DNA of 6,905 nucleotides from JAKZSU01 sp047517485 (GCA_047517485.1 JAKZSU010000055.1:1-6905), one strand, 5' to 3'; positions 1 to 6,854 are shown, counted from the first letter of the stretch. Program-made: numbers and translations. The notes: generated by a model not told the origin, from the sequence alone.

Positions 1-72
1 GGACGAGCCAAGCTCGCCCGCATTTACCACAGGCCCATCAACAGCAACTTTCTTCTCAAAATTATCGGTCAT
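1..72 (-). CDS. 5' end of an unidentified protein gene (runs off the left edge)
   Basis: Only the first 24 codons are inside the window. They read MTDNFEKKVAVDGPVVNAGE and then LGSS. The start is well supported: on the minus strand a full AAGGAGG Shine-Dalgarno (plus-strand 81-87) lies 8 bases before the ATG at 72-70. The N-terminus is hydrophilic and shows no signal peptide or membrane segment. It is too short to assign to a family, and I do not recognise it. The gene diverges from the membrane peptide and histidine kinase to its right. Its ribosome binding site sits in one arm of a perfect 11-bp inverted repeat (83-93 and 112-122), so its translation may be controlled by RNA structure; see the separate entry. 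Confidence 0.72.
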   Translation of the reverse strand, partial: MTDNFEKKVAVDGPVVNAGELGSS

Positions 73-80
73 GTTCCGGT

Positions 81-124
81 CCTCCTTGGACACTTCGATT
101 AAGCCAATTCTGTGTCCAAGGAAA
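81..124 (-). promoter_or_regulatory. Leader hairpin that would mask the Shine-Dalgarno of the 1-72 gene
   Basis: Bases 83-93 (TCCTTGGACAC) and 112-122 (GTGTCCAAGGA) are perfect reverse complements separated by 18 bases. Read as minus-strand RNA, the stem extends by two G-U pairs. The whole AAGGAGG ribosome binding site of the 1-72 gene is then paired with UUUCCUU, leaving an 18-base loop. This is the layout of a translational switch, such as a thermometer-like or ligand/protein-controlled leader. The repeat is seen directly; the regulatory role is inferred. A dimeric protein operator in the DNA is the main alternative. Confidence 0.5.
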
Positions 125-427
125 TCGGGTCCGACTCAGCAAGCATACTCCCAATTCGAATATTTTTGAATGCCGGACCGATGGACGGGTCATTTGCGAT
201 TGGCCAAGCGGAAATTGCCCATCAAACCAACGCCCCGTTGTCTAAACAGGGTCCTAGTGGATGGAATCTATTTACAGGTTTTCCCGACACCATGCAGTGA
301 TCGGGCTATTTAGTGCATATGCATCATGCGGTGGGCATGATCATCTGTTAATGACCTGGATTGTGTGGCTTTTAGACAAATTCAATATTCGTGGTCGCGG
401 TGTTCGGCCGACGGAAGGAATAGGAAA
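125..427. other. Intergenic region between divergent genes; no convincing gene
   Basis: This stretch is more AT-rich than its surroundings and holds stop codons in all frames within short distances. Short open frames here lack ribosome binding sites and have no recognisable protein. Visible items: a possible minus-strand promoter with TTCAAA, 17 bases, then TATGCT, running from about 172 down to about 144; a weak plus-strand promoter with TTGTGT (361-366), 16 bases, then CAATAT (383-388); a 9-bp inverted pair TTGTCTAAA (238-246) and TTTAGACAA (371-379); and the palindrome TGCATATGCA near 316. These are weak matches by eye and none is secure. The region presumably carries the promoters for both flanking transcription units. 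Confidence 0.35.
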
Positions 428-538
428 ATGTATTGGTTGGAAGCCCTTAAATCGACGGTGATGTTCGCGGCGTTAATTGGATTCGCGACCGCCGTTTTGG
501 CGGGTCTGAGCTATTCCCTGATCCTTGAGCAGATTTGA
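428..538 (+). CDS. 36-residue single-span membrane peptide directly upstream of the histidine kinase
   Basis: This small gene has an ATG at 428 with a purine-rich ribosome binding site just upstream (GGAAGGAA at 413-420, spacing 7). It ends at TGA 536-538. The product begins MYWLEALKSTVMF. Residues about 10-33 form one hydrophobic helix rich in Ala, Leu, Ile and Val, followed by LEQI. There is one Lys and one Glu before the helix and no cleavage motif, so it is a bitopic inner-membrane peptide rather than a secreted one. It is in the same reading frame as the kinase that starts 21 bases after its stop. It could be an independent small membrane protein translationally coupled to the kinase, or the kinase's own N-terminal anchor cut off by an in-frame TGA. 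I recognise no family. Confidence 0.55.
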   Translation: MYWLEALKSTVMFAALIGFATAVLAGLSYSLILEQI

Positions 539-559
539 CGATACTTTAAGCACCCAATC

Positions 560-2947
560 GTGACAGCCAGTCGAGATACTTTAGCAAAAAACGAATCTAC
601 CACCGAGGATGGATTCCGCGGTCTCGTCGAGAACTTGACCCTCGGCGTGGTTATTCACAGCAATGATCAGCCGGTCTACGCCAACCAGGCGTTCGCCGAT
701 ATCCTGGGATATGCCGACCCGGATGAGGTGCTGGCGATGGTGTCGGTGGACGCCTTTGTCGCTCCGTCGGAGCGAGAGCGCATGCTGTCGTACCGGCAGC
801 GACGCTATCGCGGCGACCCCGCGCCGGAGACTTACGAGTATCAAGCTTTGCGCCGCGACGGCCGCATTATATGGCTGGAAATCCGAGTCAACGTCACTGC
901 TTGGCACGGCGTACCGGCGATCCAGATGACGTGCCTCGATGTCACCGATCGCCACGAATCAATGCTCTCGCTGCGGCAGAGCGAAGCGAGGTACAAGCAG
1001 TTCGCCGAAACGGGATCGGACTGGCTGTGGGAAACCGACGATCAACACCGCTTCACGTATTTTTCTCCCTACGCCGATGACATCGACCCAAATCCGCGCA
1101 GTCGAAACTTGGGTACGACGCGTTTCGACAGGCGGCTATCCAACGACAAGGACGACGAAAAGTGGCGCGCGCACAGGGCCGATCTCGATGCGCGTTTACC
1201 GTTCAAGAATTTCGAATTTTCGATCGAAGTTCCCGATGGCTCGGTCCGGGTTATTCGCGTCAACGGCCAGCCGGTGTTCGCATCCGACGGAAAGTTCGTG
1301 GGCTATCGGGGTACCGCGAGCAACATCACCGAACAGAGACGGGTGGAGGATTTGCTAGCCGGGCAAATGAATCGGCTGCAGGCAGTGGTCGATGCCATCC
1401 CGGCGATCATCTCGGTCAAGGATCGTGACTTGCGGTTTCTCATGATCAACCGCATGCAGGCCGAGGAGTTGGGTTGCACGGCCGAACAGGCGATTGGCAA
1501 GCGTCGGGACGCGTTTCCCCGTCGCGGGCTATCGCCGCATGAGGACCGACGCTACACGGCGGTGCAAACCACGCAGGAGCGTGAGGTGCTGAGGTCCAAT
1601 GAAGCGCACCTGCTTTATGAGGAATCTTTTACCCTTGTGAACGGTAAGACCGAGCATCGGTTGGTGAACAAGATTCCCTTGCGCGATACCGACGAGCAGA
1701 TGTCGGCGATCCTGACGGTGGCCATCGACATTACTAAACTCAAGCACGTCGAGGAGGTCTTGCGCCACACCAGGGACCAGGCCGAAGCGGCGAACCAAGC
1801 GAAATCCGCCTTCCTGTCCTCGATGAGTCACGAGTTACGCACGCCGTTGAATGCGGTGCTCGGTTTCGGTCAATTGCTGACGGCTGATAAGAAAAATCCG
1901 CTCAACGTCACTCAACGCCAGGCGGTCGACCATATCCTCGCCGGCGCCCGCCACCTGTTGTCGCTGATCAGCGATGTGCTCGAACTGTCGCGTATCGAGT
2001 CGGGTACGTTGGAAATTTCTCTGGAGCACTTGGACCTCCACGATGTGCTCAACGAGACTCTGGATTTAGTCGGCGCGTTGGACGAGACGTACGGTGTAAC
2101 GATCAATCTAGAGCGTGACGAAGAGACCCGACCGCAAATTCTGGCCGATCGCAGGCGATTGTGTCAGGTCCTGCTGAACTTGATCACCAACGCGATAAAA
2201 TACAACAAGCCCGGCGGCGCCGTGACAGTCGCCTGTCGAAAGGTGGCAAACGCCATGTTGCGCGTCGAGGTTAGCGATACCGGACCGGGCATTCGCGAGG
2301 CCGATCAACCGCGACTGTTCGAACCGTTCGACCGTCTCGGCAATGAGACCTCCGATATCGAGGGCACGGGAATTGGGCTCACCATCGCCAAGCAACTTGT
2401 CGAGGCGATGGGCGGGGCCATCGATTTTAACTCGGTCGAAGGCGTGGGCAGTACATTCTGGGTCGACTTGCCGATCGCAACGCCAGAGTCGCCGAAGACC
2501 GGATTGTTGGGCGGCCGCGATGCCGGGGACGGCGCGAACGCGGTCGGCGAATCGTTCGAGCCGCGTGAACTCAAAGTGTTGTACGTCGAGGACAATGCCG
2601 CCAACATGGCGGTAATGGCGGCGTTTCTTAACCGCCTTCCCAATGTATTGTTGATCCAAGCCGAGACGGCGGAGCGCGGCATCGAACTCGCCAAGGCGCT
2701 GCTGCCCGACATTGTCCTGATGGACCTGGGATTGCCCGGCATGAGTGGATTCGAGGCCTTGGAAATCCTCCGCGCTATCGAGCCGGCCCGGGCTATCCCG
2801 GTTGTCGCGATCACCGCGGACGCCACGGAGAAGGCGGCGGAGCGCTGCCGTATCGCTGGCTTCGAGGCTCTCGCCACGAAGCCACTCGATCTCGAGCAAA
2901 TCAACGCCATACTCACGAAATTTGCCGATAAATATCAGCGGATTTAG
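560..2947 (+). CDS. Hybrid sensor histidine kinase, PAS-PAS-PAS-HisKA-HATPase_c-REC
   Basis: This 795-residue two-component kinase autophosphorylates a histidine from ATP and passes the phosphate to its own receiver domain. Three PAS domains lie at about residues 20-135, 141-258 and 270-395. HisKA follows with the H-box SHELRTPLN and phospho-acceptor His424. The ATPase domain has N-box Asn540/Asn544, G1 DTGPG from Asp573 and G2 GTGIGL at 602-607. The receiver (about 674-790) has the acidic pair Glu677/Asp678, phospho-acceptor Asp722, Thr752 and Lys774, so every catalytic residue is present. The encoded protein has no membrane segment. The start is GTG 560 with a poor ribosome binding site. 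The only sense codons upstream in frame are seven after the TGA of the membrane peptide, so translation probably depends on coupling or readthrough. No Hpt, regulator or effector gene is adjacent, so signal and output are unknown. Classification is secure; the exact N-terminus is less so. Confidence 0.95.
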   Translation: MTASRDTLAKNESTTEDGFRGLVENLTLGVVIHSNDQPVYANQAFADILGYADPDEVLAMVSVDAFVAPSERERMLSYRQRRYRGDPAPETYEYQALRRDGRIIWLEIRVNVTAWHGVPAIQMTCLDVTDRHESMLSLRQSEARYKQFAETGSDWLWETDDQHRFTYFSPYADDIDPNPRSRNLGTTRFDRRLSNDKDDEKWRAHRADLDARLPFKNFEFSIEVPDGSVRVIRVNGQPVFASDGKFVGYRGTASNITEQRRVEDLLAGQMNRLQAVVDAIPAIISVKDRDLRFLMINRMQAEELGCTAEQAIGKRRDAFPRRGLSPHEDRRYTAVQTTQEREVLRSNEAHLLYEESFTLVNGKTEHRLVNKIPLRDTDEQMSAILTVAIDITKLKHVEEVLRHTRDQAEAANQAKSAFLSSMSHELRTPLNAVLGFGQLLTADKKNPLNVTQRQAVDHILAGARHLLSLISDVLELSRIESGTLEISLEHLDLHDVLNETLDLVGALDETYGVTINLERDEETRPQILADRRRLCQVLLNLITNAIKYNKPGGAVTVACRKVANAMLRVEVSDTGPGIREADQPRLFEPFDRLGNETSDIEGTGIGLTIAKQLVEAMGGAIDFNSVEGVGSTFWVDLPIATPESPKTGLLGGRDAGDGANAVGESFEPRELKVLYVEDNAANMAVMAAFLNRLPNVLLIQAETAERGIELAKALLPDIVLMDLGLPGMSGFEALEILRAIEPARAIPVVAITADATEKAAERCRIAGFEALATKPLDLEQINAILTKFADKYQRI

Positions 2948-2957
2948 GGTGCGAGTG

Positions 2958-3145
2958 GCTAGCGCACTTTCCGACCTAATGGGATCGGTTTGATGGGACA
3001 AATTGCCTTTTTGAGGTGGCGCGGCGCGACGGGCGATGCGGCGCATCGTCCGAGCGTCGCCAGCTGCGCGAAATGGCAAGTTGTCCCACCGGCGGCCGCG
3101 GGAGCGCGGTCAAACCGACCCCATTAGGTCGGAAAATGCTCTAGC
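2958..3145. repeat. Long imperfect palindrome (MITE-like) between convergent genes
   Basis: The left arm (2958-3007) and right arm (3075-3145) are inverted copies. After removing a 21-base GC-rich stretch present only in the right arm (3089-3109), 46 of 50 positions agree. The core is TTTCCGACCTAATGGG followed by TCGGTTTGA. The symmetry centre is at 3041, inside CGATGCG/CGCATCG (3034-3040 and 3042-3048), with partial pairing around it. Both ends carry CTAG (2959-2962 and 3141-3144), consistent with a TA or CTAG target duplication as made by IS630- or IS5-type transposases. No open frame inside encodes a transposase, so the element would be non-autonomous. It begins 10 bases after the kinase stop, and its right-end CTA forms the stop codon of the Sel1-repeat gene. 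As RNA it would fold into a long hairpin and may act as a terminator or mRNA stabiliser for both genes. Confidence 0.8.
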
Positions 3146-5073
3146 GATCCCGCCGCCGGGCGTCCATCAGTTTTTCCGCGTTCTCGATTTGGCTGGACGA
3201 CATGTCCTCGGCCAAGCGCAGCGCGTCGCGTTCGGCGACCGCGTTGCCTTGTTCGGCGGCGAGGCGCAGCCACATCATGGCCAGCACATCGTCCTGGGCG
3301 ACGCCTTGGCCGTTGGCGTGGAGGATGCCGAGATGGTACTGGCCGATCGACTCGCCTTGCTCGGCGGCGAGCCCGAACCAGCGCGCCGCGGCGGCGGCGT
3401 CGCGCTCGACCACCGATCCTTCGAGATAATACGAGCCGACGGCGGATTTGGCCGCGGCGTAGCCCTGATCGGCGGACGCTTGATACCAGGACAACGCGGT
3501 GGCTGGGTCGGCTTCGCCCAGTTCGCCCAAACGATAGGCATGGCCGAGGCGATGCTGGGCCACCGGTTGGCCAGCTTCGGCGGCACGGCGATACCAATCG
3601 AGCGCTTTCTGCTGATCGGCGGCGATCCCGTTGCCGGCTTCGAGCAAGCCGGCCAGGTGGAGTTGGGCGTCGCGGTCGCCTTGGCGAGCCGCCTCGCGAA
3701 ACCAATGCGCGGCGCTGCCCGCGTCATGGCGCCCGACTTCGCCGTTCAAGTGCATCATCGCCAAACGATATTGCGCTTCCACCGAGCCCTGGCCGGCCGC
3801 GAGTTCGAGCAAGAATTTAGCGGCGGCGGGATCCTGCTCGACTCCCCGGCCGCTCAAGGTCAACATCGCCAGCGCGGTTCGCGCGTCCGGATCGCCGGCT
3901 TTCGCGGCCAAGCGATACCAATGCACCGCCTCGACGTCGCTCTGCAATATGCCCTCGCCATGCTCGTACATGCTGCCAACGTTGTATTGCGCGGCCACGT
4001 GACCGGCCTTCGCGGCGCGGGTGAAATAGCGCATCGCCGCGGCATAATCCTGGGTTACCCCATTGCCGAGATAATAGAGCAGCCCGATGTTGGCGGTGGC
4101 ATCGAGATTGCCCATGTCCGCGGCGCGGCGATACCACATCAAGGCGATCGCGAAGTCCCGGGATCCGCCGAGACCATCTTCATAAAGTTGCCCGAGCGCA
4201 TTCTGCGCCACGTTGTGATTGCGGTCCACCGCCACTTGATACCAGCGCCGCGCCTCGGCGGGATCCGCCGGCACGCCATCGCCGTAACTCAGCAGGCGGG
4301 CGGCGGACACCGCGGCCTCGATATGGCCCGCCTCGGCGGCGACCAGGTACCAGGTCAAGGCATCGACCGGCTGGCGCGGCAAACCGTCGCCGCTATCGTA
4401 GAGCATCGCCAGGTGATATTGCGCGACGACCACGCCCTGTTCAGCGGCGAGGCGATAGTAATGCAGCGCCCCCTTCGGGTTCGGTCGAACTTCGTCGCTT
4501 CCCGACCGTAACATGTGGCCTAAGTTGGTTTGCGCCTCGGCATCACCGCGATCGGCCGCCATGCGATACCAGCCGACGGCCTCCATGGCATTGCGCGGCA
4601 CATCGGTCCCGGCCTGAAAGATTCGGCCGAGACTGAATTGGGCGTCGATGTCGCCTTGCACCGCGGCAAGCCCCATCCAGCGAATCGCTTCGGGCACATC
4701 GCGCTCGCCTCCGACCCCCGCCAACAACAGGCGCGCCAGATTATACTGCGCCGAAGCGTGCCCTTGTTCCGCCGCCAAACCATACCAGTGCATGGCGGTG
4801 ACCGGGTCGGACACCCCGCCTTGGCCGTTCTCGAGCATGAAGCCGAGGCTGAACCGGGCGTCGGTCGATCCGGCTTCCGCCGCTTCGAGGAAGCCTTCGC
4901 GAGCGACCGCGTAATCGCCGCGCTGGAACGCCGCCTCGGCATCGACATGATCGGCGCCGGCATCGACCGCGCTCAGGGTGAATATCGCGAAAACCGCGAA
5001 AATAACTTCGCGGCGCGGTTTGCAGGTCAGGTTCGCGGCTGTTCTAATTGGGGTTGCGCCTCTCGCCGCGCAT
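3141..5073 (-). CDS. Exported Sel1-like repeat (SLR/TPR-type) protein, apparently frameshifted near its start
   Basis: Sel1-like repeats are about 36-residue alpha/alpha units that form superhelical scaffolds for protein interactions. The uninterrupted ATG-started part is 4838-3141 (565 residues). It holds about 15 tandem units of the form A..WY..AA..G...AQ..LG..Y..G.G, the last one lacking its second half, then a charged tail ending RRRDR. The frame stays open upstream to 5072 and encodes one further Sel1-type unit (FQRGDYAVAREGFLEAAEAG) and a good signal peptide: KPRRE, then VIFAVFAIFTLSAVDA. It has no ATG, GTG or TTG there. The ATG at 5073-5071, overlapping the upstream gene's stop, is one base out of frame and stops after nine codons. 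Skipping one base in the four-base run at 5050-5053 would join them into about 643 residues. The alternative is an unusual start such as CTG at 5030. The product is probably periplasmic or surface-located; its partner is unknown. Confidence 0.85.
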
Positions 5074-5360
5074 TAGGACCGCCGCCGATCGTGCACCAGA
5101 TCGCCCGGCGCCGGGGTATAGGTGTCGGTCATCCATTGGGTGTCTTCGGGCCACACGTAGGCGATCGCCTCTTTGTTGATCATGACGTAACGGCCATCCT
5201 CGTGCTCGAACGGGATAAACCGCTCGATGCCGTTGAGCAGATCCAGGACTCGTTCCTGCCCGCCAACGAACACATGGCCAATCATTTGCGATCCGTCGTC
5301 CTTCTGCAGCTCGACCCGGATCCTGGTCTTCGGCCGTATGACTTCCTTCGAACGGTGCAT
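5073..5360 (-). CDS. Small DUF6812-like protein of unknown function
   Basis: This 95-residue cytoplasmic-looking protein starts MHRSKEVIRPKTRIRVELQ. Its pattern is a beta-strand RIRVELQ, a G-containing turn, MIGHVFVGG, then RVLDLLNGIERFIPF and a hydrophobic strand YVMINKEAIAYVWP. That arrangement resembles the small DUF6812-type family; this is recognition from memory, not a search. There is no signal peptide or membrane span. I chose ATG 5360, preceded by a weak AAGAG. The same frame extends to a TTG at 5450, but that start has no ribosome binding site and adds atypical Arg/Gly-rich residues. The TAA stop (5075-5073) overlaps the ATG at 5073-5071 as TAATG, so the gene is probably translationally coupled to the Sel1-repeat gene and cotranscribed with it. 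A TTGACG-like element (plus-strand 5402-5407) could be its -35 box, but I see no good -10 box. Confidence 0.75.
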   Translation of the reverse strand: MHRSKEVIRPKTRIRVELQKDDGSQMIGHVFVGGQERVLDLLNGIERFIPFEHEDGRYVMINKEAIAYVWPEDTQWMTDTYTPAPGDLVHDRRRS

Positions 5361-5563
5361 GTGTTCTCTTGCCCACTTGAGAGCGCCTATCCGGGCAGTG
5401 CCGTCAATCCCGAAGCGGCGCCGAATCCCCTCCCCGTGCCACTGACGCAAGGATACGTGAGACAGAGGATTTGTCGAGCGCGTTCGCGCATCATCGCCGC
5501 CGCCGACATGTTATGATGGCGCGCCGCCACATCGACGGACAAGTAAAATCGGGAGGTTGGATC
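5361..5563. promoter_or_regulatory. Divergent promoter region between the DUF6812-like gene and the propeller gene
   Basis: About 200 bases separate the two divergent start codons and must hold both promoters. On the plus strand TATGAT (5512-5517) matches the sigma-70 -10 consensus at five of six positions and lies about 35 bases before the strong GGGAGG ribosome binding site of the propeller gene. No good -35 box sits at the right distance. On the minus strand TTGACG (RC of 5402-5407) is a -35-like element for the other gene. I see no operator with clear symmetry. The promoter assignments are weak visual matches. Confidence 0.3.
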
Positions 5564-6760
5564 ATGCCACACAAATTTGGCGCCATGATACTTTGCGCGT
5601 TTATGCTCGCCGGCGGCATCGCCTCGACAGTGCGCGCCGAGATGCTCGCCATCCTGAATTACGAGACCAAGGCGGAGGACTCGCTCGAATCGCTGGCCTT
5701 GCAGTCCCGCCCGGACCAGCGCCGCGAAGGGATCGCGATCATCGAGCTCGATCAGTCCTCGGCGGATTACGGCAAGATCCTGATCGATATCCCGCTGTCG
5801 CCGGACCTCGTTTCCCACCACATTTTTTATAACAAGGATCTCACCAAGGTCTATGTGACGGCGCTGGCCCAAGAGGTCATGCACGTCATCGACTTGACGG
5901 TGTTTCCCTACCGTCTGAAACCGATTCCGACACCGGGATGCAAGGTGCAGGAAGACCTCATCCTGTCCGACGATAATGCGACCTGGTACCTCACCTGCAT
6001 GGGCTCGCAGAACGTGATCGTCGGCGACGCGGTGGTCGATGTCGCGGTCAAAACGATCACCATGCCGGGTTCCTACCCGCACGGTATCGGCCTTCACGAA
6101 GGAATCGACCGCATTCTGGTGACCAGCTGCGTGGCGCCCGACATGAGCGGCGCGGGCTACACGCTCGAAGTCATCGAGGCGAGCACGGGGACCTATCTCG
6201 GCAGCGTCGAGATCTCCGACTCGAAAGGCTCCGCGCCGGTGGAAGTGTTGTTCGTGCCGCATAGCGACCCACCGGTCGCTTATGTCACCAACATGTTGGA
6301 AGACACCCTGGGCGCCGCGGTATGGAATCCGGTGACCAAGACCTTCGCCATGCACACGGTGTTCGATTTCGATACCAATGGGGTGAACATGCCGCTCGAG
6401 ATCTACTTCAACAAGGCGGTTGACCGGCTATATGTCACCGCCGCACAACCGGGCAACCTGCTGATCTTCGATATCAGCGACGGCCCGTTGGTACCCAAGT
6501 TGCTGAAGATATTACCCGCCGCGGCGGGGGCGCATCACGTCGCGATCACGCCCGACGGCAAGACCGCGTTCGTGCAGAATTCGTTACTCAATATTCCCGG
6601 CATCAGCGACGGCTCGATCACCGTGGTGGATCTGCAGGCCCTAGAGGTCGTCGGCAGCCTGGACACCTTCAAGAAACAGAACCTGACGCCCAATTCGATC
6701 ACGTTTTTACCGAAGTGGTACAACCAGATGGGTCACTTCAACAACGGCCCCGGCGAATAA
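5564..6760 (+). CDS. Secreted YVTN/YncE-type beta-propeller protein
   Basis: This 398-residue protein is exported by the Sec route. The signal peptide is MPHKFGAMILCAFMLAGGIA then STVRA, with likely cleavage after Ala25 (V-R-A). The start is ATG 5564, with GGGAGG (5551-5556) 7 bases upstream. The mature chain is built of repeated beta-rich blades. Examples are KVYVTALAQEVMHVIDL, RLYVTAAQPGNLLIFDISD and GAHHVAITPDGKTAFV (from about residue 322), then GSITVVDLQALEVVGSL. The (V/I)xD(L/I) and 'PDGKxAFV' patterns are typical of YVTN, YncE and lactonase-like propellers. Length suits a seven-bladed propeller. The mature protein has three cysteines (126, 145, 189) and no evident catalytic or haem-binding motif, so enzymatic function cannot be assigned. 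It is transcribed divergently from the Sel1-repeat unit. Periplasmic location is inferred from the signal peptide. Confidence 0.85.
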   Translation: MPHKFGAMILCAFMLAGGIASTVRAEMLAILNYETKAEDSLESLALQSRPDQRREGIAIIELDQSSADYGKILIDIPLSPDLVSHHIFYNKDLTKVYVTALAQEVMHVIDLTVFPYRLKPIPTPGCKVQEDLILSDDNATWYLTCMGSQNVIVGDAVVDVAVKTITMPGSYPHGIGLHEGIDRILVTSCVAPDMSGAGYTLEVIEASTGTYLGSVEISDSKGSAPVEVLFVPHSDPPVAYVTNMLEDTLGAAVWNPVTKTFAMHTVFDFDTNGVNMPLEIYFNKAVDRLYVTAAQPGNLLIFDISDGPLVPKLLKILPAAAGAHHVAITPDGKTAFVQNSLLNIPGISDGSITVVDLQALEVVGSLDTFKKQNLTPNSITFLPKWYNQMGHFNNGPGE

Positions 6761-6854
6761 ATTTAACTGGGTATCCACTTCTCTCTCGTATCCCCTACAT
6801 TTGGTTTCCGAGGCTGCGATGACCGCCGACTAGGCCCTTGTAGGGGACCGGCTC
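6761..6854. other. Intergenic tail with a 9-bp inverted repeat
   Basis: TCCCCTACA (6791-6799) and TGTAGGGGA (6839-6847) are perfect inverted copies separated by 39 bases. There is no U-run after a GC-rich stem, so this is not a standard intrinsic terminator for the propeller gene. The right copy contains AGGGGA, which could be the ribosome binding site of a gene starting at 6855. I cannot tell whether this is an operator, a leader structure, a mobile-element end or chance. Confidence 0.3.

Noticed and set aside
112..461. Two short plus-strand open frames (GTG 112-300 and ATG 261-461)
   Set aside because: Neither has a ribosome binding site or a protein-like composition. The second overlaps the better-supported membrane peptide in another frame, and the first begins in the arm of the Shine-Dalgarno hairpin.
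2108..3079. 323-codon minus-strand open frame antisense to the kinase
   Set aside because: It lies opposite the conserved HATPase and receiver domains, is rich in Arg/Gly/Asp and runs through the palindrome; it is explained by codon bias of the true gene.
2941..3145. Palindrome as a classic rho-independent terminator
   Set aside because: The stem is far longer than usual and no T-run follows either arm in the right place (TTTTT at 3008-3012 is inside the element). A 3'-end role is possible but it is not a standard terminator.
3036..4511. 491-codon open frame on the plus strand, antisense to the Sel1-repeat gene
   Set aside because: It is the mirror of a GC-rich, 36-codon-periodic gene. Its product is a low-complexity repetitive chain with no family resemblance, while the minus strand has textbook Sel1 repeats.
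3141..4838. Regular 108-base periodicity that could be taken for a CRISPR array or tandem DNA repeat
   Set aside because: The period equals 36 codons, the Sel1 repeat unit. DNA copies diverge at third positions, so this is protein-level repetition.
5361..5450. TTG start giving the DUF6812-like protein 30 extra residues
   Set aside because: No Shine-Dalgarno lies before the TTG, and the extra residues do not resemble the rest. ATG 5360 fits a compact family-length protein.
5471..5563. Upstream TTG start adding 31 residues to the propeller protein
   Set aside because: The extension is His/Arg-rich and would bury the signal peptide. ATG 5564 has an excellent GGGAGG at 7 bases.
5387..6355. 322-codon minus-strand open frame antisense to the propeller gene
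   Set aside because: No recognisable motifs, no ribosome binding site, and it opposes a signal-peptide-bearing propeller gene with a strong Shine-Dalgarno.
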